From Anaeromyces robustus (lineage: Eukaryota > Neocallimastigomycota > Neocallimastigomycetes > Neocallimastigales > Neocallimastigaceae), in NCBI GenBank assembly GCA_002104895.1, contig MCFG01000077.1, positions 1 through 50,000 on the forward strand: DNA of 50,000 bases. Direction: 5' to 3'. Position numbers and translations under genes: made by a program. This document shows positions 22,994 through 34,298 of the stretch, piece after piece. Within the stretch, counting starts at the first letter, position 1. Every line of letters starts with the position of its first letter. A model generated the notes under the pieces. It ran no database searches. It was given only the letters and a program-made list of their open reading frames with translations, and was not told the DNA's origin.

Positions 22994-24766
22994 ATGAAAA
23001 AGTTTATTAACTTATTCTTTTTATTAGTTACTACACTTTTTATAAATTTTTCCATTGCTAAAAGTATTGATACATGGGAAAATAAAAGTGCTAATGATAC
23101 CGTATCTTCATTTGATAATCATCAAATGACAGATATTGAAGAAAATTTGTATGGGGATAATTATTATATAGTTTTTGCTAATTATACCTTAGTTGATGCC
23201 TCTGAATCGACTCATAATAAACGTCAAGAAAAAGAAGAAAAACAAAAAGAATTTATTTATTCTTTAATGAATGAAATTAATAATTTAATTGTTGGAAATA
23301 TTGATACTTATGAAGATCCAAATACCGTTGAAGAAATTATTAATAACGAAAAATTACGTAAAAGAAATGAACAAAATGATGAAGATAATATTGGTACGGT
23401 AATTCGTCTTACTACTTTGAATGAAATTTCTATTCTTAGTGCTTATTTATCTGAAGAATTAATTGAACATGTAAAAGATATGAGTGGTGTTTATGATTGT
23501 ATGCCAAATCGTCGTTTTAATTATGGTACTACTTATAATAGTAATGATATTAAAAATGACACAAAATGGAAAAGTTTTAAAGTTAAAAAAGCAGATGGTC
23601 ATCTTTCTTTAATTTCACAAGGAAAATATGATAAAAATTTAGTTGGAAAATATGATACAAATTATTATTATCCAGAAAGTAATGGAAAAGATGTTGATAT
23701 TTACATTATTGATAGTAGTTTTAATTTTAATCAAAAAGAATTTGATGATACTAACCGTACTGTTAAATGTATTGGTGTTTTTAATGAGTATGGTAATTAT
23801 ATAAATAACTATACAGAAAAATATTGTGTATCACCTTCTAAATATGAACATGGAACTGTAGTTGCTGATATGGCTGGAGGTATTAACCATGGTGTAGCTA
23901 CTAATGCTAATATTTATGGTATTGCTGTAGATTTAAAACCAAGTTTTGCTTCTATTATGGCTTCATTAAACCGTATTAAAAAATTCTATTTAAATAATAA
24001 AAAAGGAATCAGAAGAAATATTTTTAATTTTTCTTTCGGTTATTATTCTTATTTAAGTACCAAAACTAGCGATGTAGTAGCCCTTGAAAATGTAATTGAT
24101 GATTTAGTAAATAATTATAACGCAGTATTTTTTGCTTGTGCTTATAATGATGGACTTCCTGTTAAAGATGAAAATAATAATAAAGGTATGTATCCATGTA
24201 TTCTTGATAATGTTATATGTGTAGGTTCAACCAACGGTATGTACGAAAGTGATTATCCTATAACCAATTCCATGAGACCAGAGGTTTATATGAAAGCAAG
24301 CTTTAGTAATTATGGTGATGGTGTTGATATTTATGCCCCAGGATATGTTTCTATTCCATTTTTATATTCATTGAATTATGTGTTATCACCACCAAATAGC
24401 TATTGGTCTGGTACCTCATTTTCTACTCCTATTGTTGCAGGTATTGCCGCTTCAATTATGAGTGAAAATCCAACAACACAATTTAATAAGGAAACAATGT
24501 TTAACTATTTAAAGCAAACAGGTATTAAAAATGCTATTGAAGATATTGAATTTAATGATCCATCTAATTTATTTGCTAATAATGGTAAACATATTGTTTA
24601 CTCAAGTGATGATACTTATAATGGTTGTGGTATAAATGCTGGTAATAATAAATGTGGAAATGATTTATGTTGTTCATATAATGGTTATTGTGTTGATGAT
24701 AAAAATTTATGTAAAATTGAAAACGGATGTCAATCAAAATATGGATTATGTAACTATAAATATTAA
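22994..24766 (+). CDS. Secreted subtilisin-like protease with C-terminal chitin-binding module (copy 1)
   Basis: 590 residues, no introns. Signal peptide 1-22; I9-like propeptide about 57-172 (YYIVFANYTL...) with the basic site LRKR at 121-124, a possible maturation cleavage. The S8 domain (about 230-520) keeps the triad: Asp240 in YIIDSSFNF, His286 in EHGTVVADMAGG and Ser475 in SGTSFSTPIVAG, with oxyanion Asn385. The segment around that Asn reads ACAYN rather than the usual ASAGN, and the catalytic Asp is not followed by the usual S/T-G. Residues 545-586 form a hevein-like CBM18 module with eight cysteines (CGINAGNNKCG, LCC, GYC), expected to bind chitin. It is the most divergent of the intact copies. 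It probably acts outside the cell on wall-associated or environmental protein; the substrate is unknown. Confidence 0.92.
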   Translation: MKKFINLFFLLVTTLFINFSIAKSIDTWENKSANDTVSSFDNHQMTDIEENLYGDNYYIVFANYTLVDASESTHNKRQEKEEKQKEFIYSLMNEINNLIVGNIDTYEDPNTVEEIINNEKLRKRNEQNDEDNIGTVIRLTTLNEISILSAYLSEELIEHVKDMSGVYDCMPNRRFNYGTTYNSNDIKNDTKWKSFKVKKADGHLSLISQGKYDKNLVGKYDTNYYYPESNGKDVDIYIIDSSFNFNQKEFDDTNRTVKCIGVFNEYGNYINNYTEKYCVSPSKYEHGTVVADMAGGINHGVATNANIYGIAVDLKPSFASIMASLNRIKKFYLNNKKGIRRNIFNFSFGYYSYLSTKTSDVVALENVIDDLVNNYNAVFFACAYNDGLPVKDENNNKGMYPCILDNVICVGSTNGMYESDYPITNSMRPEVYMKASFSNYGDGVDIYAPGYVSIPFLYSLNYVLSPPNSYWSGTSFSTPIVAGIAASIMSENPTTQFNKETMFNYLKQTGIKNAIEDIEFNDPSNLFANNGKHIVYSSDDTYNGCGINAGNNKCGNDLCCSYNGYCVDDKNLCKIENGCQSKYGLCNYKY

Positions 24767-25030
24767 TATATAGTTTAATAATCCATAAATATTATTCATT
24801 ATATTAAATAATAATTATAAAATTAAAGTCATAAATAAATAATAAATAAATAATAAAAAAATATATAATAATAAAATATAAAATAAATTAAAATCATAAA
24901 TATAATAAAAAAATAAATGTATAATTAAATAATAAGTAAATTGATGAATAAAAAAAATTTATCATTTTATTTATTTTTATAATTAGTTTTATTTTTATTT
25001 ATTTATTTACAAATAAAAAATAAATAAATA

Positions 25031-25061
<31 letters not shown>

Positions 25062-25090
25062 GTAAGAAATGTAATAAATATAATGGATAA

Positions 25091-25134
<44 letters not shown>

Positions 25135-26739
25135 AACAAATATTTCAATAAAAAATTAAAATAAAAATTAATAAAAAATTTAAACTTTTGATTTTTAATT
25201 TTTTTTTTTTAGATTTTTAGATTTTTCCAATTTTTATTAAATTTTTGATTAAATAAAAAAATAAAAAAATAAACTTTTTCTTTTAATATATCAACAATTT
25301 TTATTTAATTTATCAACAATACTTTAATAGTTTTAGTTTAGTTAATACAAAGTGTATTGGACATATATTAAAATGATTGTATTTAAATTTTAAATTTTAA
25401 TTTTTTTTTTTTTAATTATAGGTTGAAAGAATAAATTACAAAATGGATGTTTTCAGATATAATGAAAAAACTATTTTAATAATGTATCTTTATTATATAA
25501 ATATTATATAAAAAAATTGTATATTACATATTATATGTTATATATAAAATACAGTATTTTATATTAATATAGTATTATATTTCATAAAATAATAGAATAT
25601 TCTGTAAATAAATATATAATAATATTATAAATAATAAATAAATAAATAAATAAATAGTGGTTTTACTACTATATAATCTATATAATAGTTTAATAAAATT
25701 TTCTTGAATAAAATATATATATATATGTATAGTACTTATTATATATATATATAAACCTTTTTATAATTTTATTTTTTATATATAAAATACCATTTTTATA
25801 ATATTATATATAGTAAAATTTAATTAATTCTTTTTTTAAAAATTTAAATTATAAGTATGTTTGTAATAATTAAAGTACGTATTTATGGTAAGTTTAATTT
25901 AATAACAATAATATAAATACAGAAAAAAAAAGATATATTTTAATTAATTGGACGGATAATAATTAATCTTTGTTTTTGTAAATATATTATCCCACTTTGT
26001 AATGTTATTGAGGACTATCATTAATAATGTAAATAATTTAAATTTAATTTAAAATATTTTTTATATTTATTGAATTCTGTAACCTTATTAATTTTTAATT
26101 TTAATAATTATTATAATATTATCATAATATTAAAATATATAATAACTTTATTATTATAAATTTTTACCAATTTTTAAAATCCTTTTTTTTTTTTTTTTTT
26201 TTTTTACTTTATTCTTTTTCGATTTTATTTTTATTTATTTAATTATTTTCATTTAATTTTATAATTGAAAAAATTTAAATATAATGATGTTTATTTAATG
26301 TTAACTTTTAATCTTTACAATTTTTAATTCATTTTCGATTTAATTTATAATTTAATTATTTGTTAATTTAAACATCAATGGAATTCCATAATTTCAAAAA
26401 AAAAAAAAAATAAATAAATAAATAAATAAATAAATTAAAAAATAAATAAATTAAAAAATAAATATAAATAAAATAAATAAAATTCTATCAACCGATCAAC
26501 CAATCAATTAATAAATAGATTAATATATATAAAGATAAAGATAAATAAATATAATAAACTAAATAAAATTATTATTATTATTAGATATTTAAATAAATAT
26601 AAACGTTAATAATTTTTTTAAATAATAAATGTTATTACAATACTAGATTTATTATTATTTTTATTATTATATTTAATTTAGTTATTATAATAACAATTGT
26701 ATAAATAATAAAATACTTTCTGTACAAATAAATTTATTA
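24767..26739. other. AT-rich stretch between protease copies
   Basis: No gene seen. (AAAT)n and (AAT)n microsatellites lie at about 25020-25060 and 25080-25135, and poly-T runs occur near 25395 and 26190. Any ancestral protease sequence here has decayed beyond recognition by eye. Confidence 0.55.
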
Positions 26740-26946
26740 TGAGTTCAACATGATTTTCACAAATTATTATTAGTATTTGTAGTTATTATTTATGAGTATA
26801 TCCAGAAATAATATTCAGTTAGAAAAATTATTGTTATTATTATAAATATTGAAAAAGATTTTCACATCCGACTATTTTATAAACATTGGAAAATATTTTT
26901 TTTTTATTCTACAAATTATATCTAATATGCTTCTGTAACAATAATT
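26740..26946 (+). pseudogene. Relic of the 3' part of a protease copy
   Basis: Decayed sequence aligns by eye with the region from the catalytic-Ser segment to the CBM18 start of copy 2. The clearest block is 26844-26895 (AAATATTGAAAAAGATT, then CCGACTATTTTATAAACA), matching the IEKDHPSNYFINNGK segment. An upstream block (TAGTTATTATTTATGAGTAT) matches VVATIMSEHP. No frame is open. Confidence 0.55.
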
Positions 26947-26998
26947 GTAAAGAAAATAAAATTATAAAGTAAATTAATATATTATAAGAGTAAAGAAA

Positions 26999-27100
26999 AT
27001 GAATCAATATGTTCTTAATTGAGTACTGTAATTAGTCTTTTTGTAGGTAATAATATATAGATTATGGATATTAATATTAAAAAAGAGATTAAAATAATTA
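26999..27100 (+). pseudogene. Relic of the 5' end of another protease copy
   Basis: It begins AAAGAAAATG, as in copy 2, and continues with a decayed signal-peptide region (TTCTTAATTGAGTACTGTAA) and the well-kept word ATGGATATTAATATTAAAAA, which encodes MDINIK in copy 2. It starts about 50 bases after the preceding 3' relic. Confidence 0.6.
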
Positions 27101-27712
<612 letters not shown>

Positions 27713-27721
27713 TATAAATAG
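27713..27721 (+). promoter_or_regulatory. Core promoter of protease gene 2
   Basis: TATAAATAG at 27713 and AATCTTTGCA at 27744-27753, about 31 bases apart, with CAATTTTTCAATT between them. The same pair recurs before copies 6 and 7 with identical words, and in altered form before copies 3, 4 and 5. The second word probably marks the transcription start. A roughly 290-base A-rich leader without ATG follows to the start codon at 28042. Confidence 0.7.
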
Positions 27722-27940
27722 AGTACAATTTTTCAATTATTTTAATCTTTGCATCCAAAAAAAAAAAATTAAGATAAAATAAAAAATAAAAATTTAAAAA
27801 TAAAATAAAAAAAATTAAATAAAATAAATTAAAAATAAAATAAAAAAAATAAAAAAAAATTAAAAATTTATAAAAAAATAAAATAAAATAAAATAATTAA
27901 ATATAATAATAAATTAAAATAAAAATTATATATAAAAAAA

Positions 27941-27974
27941 TTATAACAAGAATATTATTATAATATTGTTATAA
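27941..27974 (+). repeat. 34-base imperfect palindrome in the leader of protease gene 2
   Basis: Outer arms TTATAACA / TGTTATAA enclose AATATT..AATATT. It lies 67 bases before the start codon. Identical or nearly identical sequence stands at 43948-43981 and 46989-47022. It could be a hairpin in the mRNA leader or a protein-binding site. Confidence 0.75.
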
Positions 27975-28041
27975 TTAAAAATATTACATATCATAGAATA
28001 AAAATACTTTTAATTTAATTTAATAGAAAAGTAAAAAGAAA

Positions 28042-29814
28042 ATGAGAAATTTAATTATTATTTTCTTATTGAGTATTATAGTTACTCTTTTTACTAATAA
28101 TGTCCATGCTATGGATATTAATATTAAAAAAAAAAATAAAATAGATACACAAACATCTAATAATAACTCTCATCATTTAAATGATAATGAAGATATTTCA
28201 GTTCAAGATGATGATAACTTTTATTTAATTTTTGTTAATTACACTTCAATTGCTAATGAAACTGACTCTGAAAAAATTCATAATAAACGTCATGAAGAAA
28301 ATCGTGAAGAATTTATTGATTCTGTAATGGATGAAATTCATGATTTAATTCTTGATAATTTAGACACTTATGAAAAGCCAGAAGCTGTTGAAGAACTTCT
28401 TAATAAAGAAAAATTACGTAAAAGAGATGATCAATATTATTTTGGTACTGTTAATAAAATTTCTTCTTTTAAGGAAATTACAGTTTTAACTGCTATTTTA
28501 TCTTCAAATTTAACTGATAGTGTAAAAAATATTAACGGTGTTTACGGTTGTATTCCAAATCAAAGATTCCAATATCATCGTTTTAATAAACAAGATATAA
28601 TTGATGAAACCAGATGGAAAAAAATAGCAATGAGAAAAACTAAAGATGTTCATCTTTCTTTAATATCTCAAGGAAAATATAATCCAGATTTAATTAGTAA
28701 ATATGATAATACTTATTATTATCCAGAACATGGAGGAAATAATACTAAAATAGTTATATTTGATGATTCCTTTAATTTTAAACATAAAGAATTTTATAAT
28801 CCTAATCGTTATGCAGGATGTCTTATTGGTTGGGGTGGTGATGGTCAACCAAGAAAGATTTATGATGATCAAGATTGTCTTGTTGGATATTCAGAAATTC
28901 CAAATCATGGAAGAATAACAGCTGATTTAGCAGCTGGTCTTGAACATGGAGTTGCACCAAATGCAGATATTTATGGTATTCCAATTGAAAATACTCCAAC
29001 TTTTATTGCTATTATTAGGGCATTAGATAATATGTATTATTACAGTAATATGTTATATGATGGTAATAATAGAGTAGTATTTAATTTTTCTTTTGGTGGT
29101 TATTTCAATAAAAAAAAAGAATTTGTTCAATTCTTTGATTATTTAGAAAATTTTATTTCACATTTAACTAATTATGGTATAATTTTTGTCGCTTCTGCAG
29201 GAAACAATTATAGTAATGTTTATAATGCAACAACAGATAAAGAAATGCTTCCTTGTCTTTTTGAAAAAGTTATTTGTGTAGGTGCCACTGATAATCCATA
29301 TAATACTACCTCAAATGATCCAAATAAAATTTTAACTAATAGTTATAGAAAAGCCAATTTTAGTAATTTTGGTGATGGTGTTAATATTTATGCACCAGGT
29401 TATCATAATTATGCTATTACAAATTTTAAAGATAATACAAATGAAGAAGGTTTATTTGCAGGTACATCAGGAGCTGCACCAATTGTTGCTGGTGTCGTTG
29501 CTACTATTATGAGTGAACATCCCAAGATAACATTTAATTTTGATAGTATGCTTACCTATTTACAAAAAATTAGTATTAAAAATGCTATTGTAAATATTGA
29601 AAAAGATCATCCATCCAACTATTTTATAAACAATGGAAAGCATGTTGTTTATTCTGAAGATGATTTCTATTATGGATGTGGTATTAATGCTGGTTATAAC
29701 AGATGTGGAAGAAATTTATGTTGTACTTTTAATGGTTATTGTGTTAATGATGAAAATTCATGTAAAATTGAAAATGGATGTCAATTTAATTATGGAATAT
29801 GTAAATTTAATTGA
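28042..29814 (+). CDS. Secreted subtilisin-like protease with C-terminal chitin-binding module (copy 2)
   Basis: 590 residues, no introns. Signal peptide 1-23 (MRNLIIIFLLSIIVTLF...VHA); I9-like propeptide about 58-172 with KLRKR at 124-128; S8 domain with Asp241 (VIFDDSFNF), His289 (NHGRITADLAAGL), oxyanion Asn388 (VASAGNN) and Ser476 (AGTSGAAPIVAG). His is followed by Gly-Arg instead of the common Gly-Thr. The CBM18 module spans 546-587 with eight cysteines. Its closest relative in the window is the copy at 44050-45822, to which it is nearly identical over the first 250 residues. Downstream on the same strand lies copy 3, of a second subtype, suggesting an ancestral two-gene unit. The product is expected outside the cell. 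Confidence 0.93.
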   Translation: MRNLIIIFLLSIIVTLFTNNVHAMDINIKKKNKIDTQTSNNNSHHLNDNEDISVQDDDNFYLIFVNYTSIANETDSEKIHNKRHEENREEFIDSVMDEIHDLILDNLDTYEKPEAVEELLNKEKLRKRDDQYYFGTVNKISSFKEITVLTAILSSNLTDSVKNINGVYGCIPNQRFQYHRFNKQDIIDETRWKKIAMRKTKDVHLSLISQGKYNPDLISKYDNTYYYPEHGGNNTKIVIFDDSFNFKHKEFYNPNRYAGCLIGWGGDGQPRKIYDDQDCLVGYSEIPNHGRITADLAAGLEHGVAPNADIYGIPIENTPTFIAIIRALDNMYYYSNMLYDGNNRVVFNFSFGGYFNKKKEFVQFFDYLENFISHLTNYGIIFVASAGNNYSNVYNATTDKEMLPCLFEKVICVGATDNPYNTTSNDPNKILTNSYRKANFSNFGDGVNIYAPGYHNYAITNFKDNTNEEGLFAGTSGAAPIVAGVVATIMSEHPKITFNFDSMLTYLQKISIKNAIVNIEKDHPSNYFINNGKHVVYSEDDFYYGCGINAGYNRCGRNLCCTFNGYCVNDENSCKIENGCQFNYGICKFN

Positions 29815-30996
29815 TAATAAATTGTATTATCAAAAATTTTAAATTAATTATCAATTGAAAAAAAAAATAAATAAATAAATAAAATACTAATATAAATAAA
29901 AGAAATAAATATAAAGATAACAAATAAAATTTTAATAAATGAATATAAAAAATTAGTTAATGAATTTGTAATATTAATCATTATTAATTAATTTATAAAT
30001 GTATAAAATTAATTTATTTATAATAAATTATAAATTAATCTTTAACATAATAATATTACATATAAATAATAAAAAATTATTATTTAATATATAATTTCAA
30101 TCTTTCAAAAAGAAATTTTTATTATCATAAAAAACTTTATATTTTTTTTTACTTTTTTTTTTTAAATAAATTAAAAAAAAAAGAAAGAAAGAAAATAAAA
30201 AAAAATAAAAATAAAAAACATTTTTTTAAAACAAAAATATTTTTTTATTGTATTAATAACAATAAATAATTGAGTATTATAATTATTAATATTGATTCAA
30301 TATTATGGATTGTGGATATTTTATATTAATAGAAAAATAATAATTATAGATTAAAAAAAGTTATAATAAAGTAAGAAGGGTTATTTAATTAGGTATAATT
30401 TTATTTTCTTGTTATCATTATATAATTATATATGAATTTATTGGACTTTTTTTTTTCTATTTTTTTTTATAAATAGTAAGAGAATGACTCACTTTAAATA
30501 AAATGGTAAACATTTTAACCTTAAAGATAAACAAAAACCTATCAATAATGTTTATGATGATATTAGAAAATTTATAATATTATTAACCTCAAATTATATG
30601 GAATCAAAACAAAACAAAACAAAACAAAACAAAAAAAAAAAAAAAAACAAAAACAAAAAAACAAAAAAAAAAAAAAAACAGAAACAAAATAATTAATTGT
30701 ATCCATAATAAAAATAAATAATAAATTTTAATGAATAAAAACTATATTAATTAAAATATATATAAATTAATATATTGTGTATATATATTAATATATATTT
30801 CTATTTAGTAAATAAAATGTATATTATAATGTTTTATTATATTAAAATTGTTATGATTTTTTTAATAATTAATATATATTTTAACAATAACAAATTTTGA
30901 ATGTTAATAAAATTTAATAATTAAAATTATAATTTATTTAAATACGAAATAAATAAAAACATATAAAAACGGCTTTTATAAGTTCCTCCAAATAAA
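29815..30996. other. Spacer between protease copies 2 and 3
   Basis: AT-rich, with a short N-terminal relic (30270-30345, listed separately) and a run of AACAAAACAAAA near 30605-30680. The right part (30600-30996), including ACGGCTTTTATAAGTT at 30969-30984, is closely similar to 40553-40918 upstream of copy 5. Confidence 0.6.
30270..30345 (+). pseudogene. Short relic of a protease signal-peptide region
   Basis: ATTGAGTATTATAATTATTA followed by a decayed stretch and ATTATGGATTGTGGATATT recalls the start of the intact genes (LSII.TLFTNN.HAMDI). Only about 75 bases are recognisable. Confidence 0.4.
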
Positions 30997-31005
30997 TATA
31001 AATAG
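30997..31005 (+). promoter_or_regulatory. Core promoter of protease gene 3
   Basis: TATAAATAG at 30997; AATCTCTGCA at 31036-31045, a one-base variant of the element in copies 2, 6 and 7. The word CTCTGCATTTACAAAATAAT recurs at 31105-31125, a local duplication of the start region. The leader to 31502 is A-rich and ATG-free. A degenerate palindrome begins at 31361 (TTATAACAAA). Confidence 0.65.
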
Positions 31006-31501
31006 ACTAATAATTTTTTCAATTTTTTTTTTTTTAATCTCTGCATTTAAAAAAATAATAATAATTAATCTATACATTTACAAAATAAAAATAATTTAAT
31101 CTCATCTCTGCATTTACAAAATAATAATAATTATATAAATATTAATTAAATAAATAAATTAAAAAAAAAAAGTAAATAAAAAAATACATAAAAAAAAAAA
31201 AAAAAAAAAAAAAACAATTATATTAATATAATAAATAAATTAAAATAAAAAATAAATTAAAATAGAATAATAAATAAATAAATTAAAACAAAACAAAACA
31301 AAATAGAAATACGACAAAATAAAATAAAAATACCACAAAATAAAAAAGAAAGTTATAGAAATTATAACAAACATATTATTATATTAATCTTTATAGTAAA
31401 AAATATTTATATAGAATAAAATAGAAAATTATCATTATATAGAATTAAATATTATTTAATATAATTTAATATAATTTAATAAATTAATAAAATATATAAA
31501 A

Positions 31502-33268
31502 ATGAGAAAATTAATAAATGTTTTCTTATTGAGTATTATAATTACTCTATTTACTAATAATATTCATGCTATGAATATTAATGTTAATAAAAATAATAAA
31601 ATAGAAACAGAATCTTTTAAAAATGATGTTCAAAAATTAAAAGAAATTGAAAATGATCCAAATGCTGATAATTTTTATTTAATTTTTGTTAATTATACTT
31701 TAGTTGATAACGACAATGAAAATAATACCGAGAAAATTCATAATAAACGTCATGAAGAAAATCGCGAAGAATTTATTAATAGTTTAATGGATGAAATTCA
31801 TGATTTAATTACTGATAATATAGATACTTATAAACATCCAGAAGATGTTGAAGAAATTCTTGATAAAGAAAAATTACGTAAAAGAGATGATCAATTTTTC
31901 TTTGGTATTGTTAATAATATTTCTTCTTTAAATGAAATTACAGTTTTAACTGCTATTTTATCTGCAAATTTAGTGAATAATGTAAAAAATATGAATGGTG
32001 TTTATGATTGTATTTCAAATCGTGCTTTCGATTTACATAATTCTTATCATGAACAAGAAATACTTGAAGAAACTAAATGGAGTAAATTATCAATGAAAAA
32101 TAATACAGATGTTCATCTTTCTTTAATATCACAAGGTATCTACAATCCAAAATTAATTAGTAAATATGATAATACTTTTTATTATCCAGAATAAGCTGGA
32201 AAAAATAGTAAAATAGTCATAATTGATGTAGCTTTTAATTTTAATCATGAAGAATTTTCTAATACTGATCGTACTGTATCATGTGTTATTGGTGTAGATC
32301 ATAGAGGTGAAATATTGACGCTTTATGATTCTAAAGAATGTATTGTTGGATATTCAGATTCTATAGATCATGGAACTGTAACAGCTGATTTAGCAGGTGG
32401 TCTTCAACATGGAGTTGCTCCAAATGCTGATATTTATGGTTTTCCAGTAGCTTTAGAATTAAATTTTATTACTGTTATAACAGTATTACAATTCATAGCT
32501 AAATACCTTTTAGTTATGAATGATAATAATAAAATAGTTTTTAATTTTTCATTCGGTAGTATTTACAAGAAAAATGAATTTTCTTCATATTTTGAATATT
32601 TACAATATTTAATTGATAATTACAATAATCATGGTGTAATTTTTGTTGCTTCTGCAGGAAATTATAATAGAAGTGTTTATAATGTAACAAGTGAAGAAAG
32701 AATTTATCCTTGTTATTTAGATAAAGTCATTTGTGTAGGTGCTACAGATAATCCATATAATACTACCTCAAATAATTCAGAACAATTATTAGTTAATAGT
32801 TATAGAAAAGCAGATTTTAGTGATTATGGTGATGGTGTTGATATTTATGCACCAGGTTATCATAATTATGCTATTAATTCTATTGAAGAGAAAAAGAATA
32901 TTGAAGGTATATTCAATGGTACATCAGGATCAGCACCAATTGTTGCTGGTGTTGTTGCAACTATAATGAGTGAATATCCAGAAATAACATTTAATTATGA
33001 TAGTATGCTTAACTATTTAAAAAAAATTAGTTTTAAGAATGCTATTGTAGATATTGAAAAAGATCATCCATCCAACTATTTTATTAATAATGGAAAACAT
33101 GTTGTTTATTCTGAAGATGATATCTATTATGGATGTGGTATTAATGCTGGTTATAATAAATGTGGAAGAAATTTATGTTGTACTTTTAATGGTTATTGTG
33201 TTGATGATGAAAATTCATGTAAAATTGAAAATGGATGTCAATCAAATTATGGAATTTGTAATCTTTAA
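31502..33268 (+). pseudogene. Subtilisin-like protease copy 3, interrupted by one in-frame stop
   Basis: A 588-codon frame, complete except for TAA at 32192-32194 (codon 231), where the near-identical copy at 47123 has CAA (Gln). All other codons stay in frame. Upstream of the stop lie the signal peptide and I9-like propeptide (230 residues). Downstream lie the catalytic Asp (IIDVAFNF), His (DHGTVTADLAGG), Asn (VASAGNYN) and Ser (NGTSGSAPIVAG) and the CBM18 module. The gap is a single C-to-T change, so inactivation is very recent, a sequencing error, or a polymorphism. If transcribed, the first part would give a secreted free propeptide. The CBM18 region matches copy 2 (CGRNLCCTFNGYC) rather than copy 7 (CGDKSCCSSDGYC), pointing to gene conversion. 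Confidence 0.85.
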
Positions 33269-34298
33269 AAAAAAAAAAAAGATTAAAAAATTTACATAAA
33301 TCCATTATGTATAATATTTTACATTATTTGTTATCATATAAATATAATAATATAAAATTAACTTTTATAATTTTATTATTATATTAAATATTAAAATATT
33401 ATAAATAGTATTATTAAAACTTTTAATAATATTTTTTTTTTTTTTTTGAATTATAATTATTTTTATATTTCTATTTATATTTATTTTAAATATTAAATAT
33501 TTGATTTAAATTTTTCAAAAGAAAATTCTATTATCATAAAAAAAATAATAATAATAATCATTATAATATATTAAATAAATTAATAAATATATAAATTAAT
33601 GTAATGTTTATATATTAATACATTTGTTTAATTATATTAAATTTGTTATAATTTTTGTTATAAAAATTTAATAATGTAATAATGTAATACAAAATATTTT
33701 ATTATGATTATTATTAATAAAATAAAATAAAATTATTTTATTTTATTTTACTTTATTCCATTTTATATTTTTTTGTTATAAAATATTTTTTATTAAATTT
33801 TAATTTATTATTTTTATCCAAACGAGAAAAAAAAAGAATATGACACTGAAAGAAATATAATTAAATAAATATATCAATATATTAATAAGAAAAATTTTAA
33901 AATGCAATTAAAACTTTAGTATATATTTTTATATATTTTTTTATTTTTATTTTTATTTTATTTTTATTTTTATTTTTTTTTTTATTTTTATTTTTTTTTA
34001 TTTTATTTTATTTTTATATTATTTTTATTTTAATATATATTATTTTTATTTTATTTATTTTCTTTTTTACCTCATTTTATTTGTATTAATTTTAATTTTT
34101 TTTATTTATTCATTTATTTATTCATTTATTACTTTTTCTTTCATTTTAAATAACTTTTTTTATTTAATTGTTATTTTTTTACATTTAATATTATATATAT
34201 ATATATAAATATATATATATTAAATTTCTATGTTTTTCTATTATATATATGCTATTTATTACATATAATTTAATATAGATTTTAAATAATTAAATTTT
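33269..34298. other. Spacer between convergent protease copies 3 and 4
   Basis: AT-rich 3' flanks. The left part (33290-33545) is similar to the flank after copy 5 (42475-42735), and 33570-33670 resembles 43440-43560. A TTTTATTTTTA-rich run lies at 33940-34060. No gene. Confidence 0.6.

Noticed and set aside
25080-25135. (AAAT)n run as part of a CRISPR-like or regulatory array
   Set aside because: Simple microsatellite without spacers; the organism is a eukaryote.
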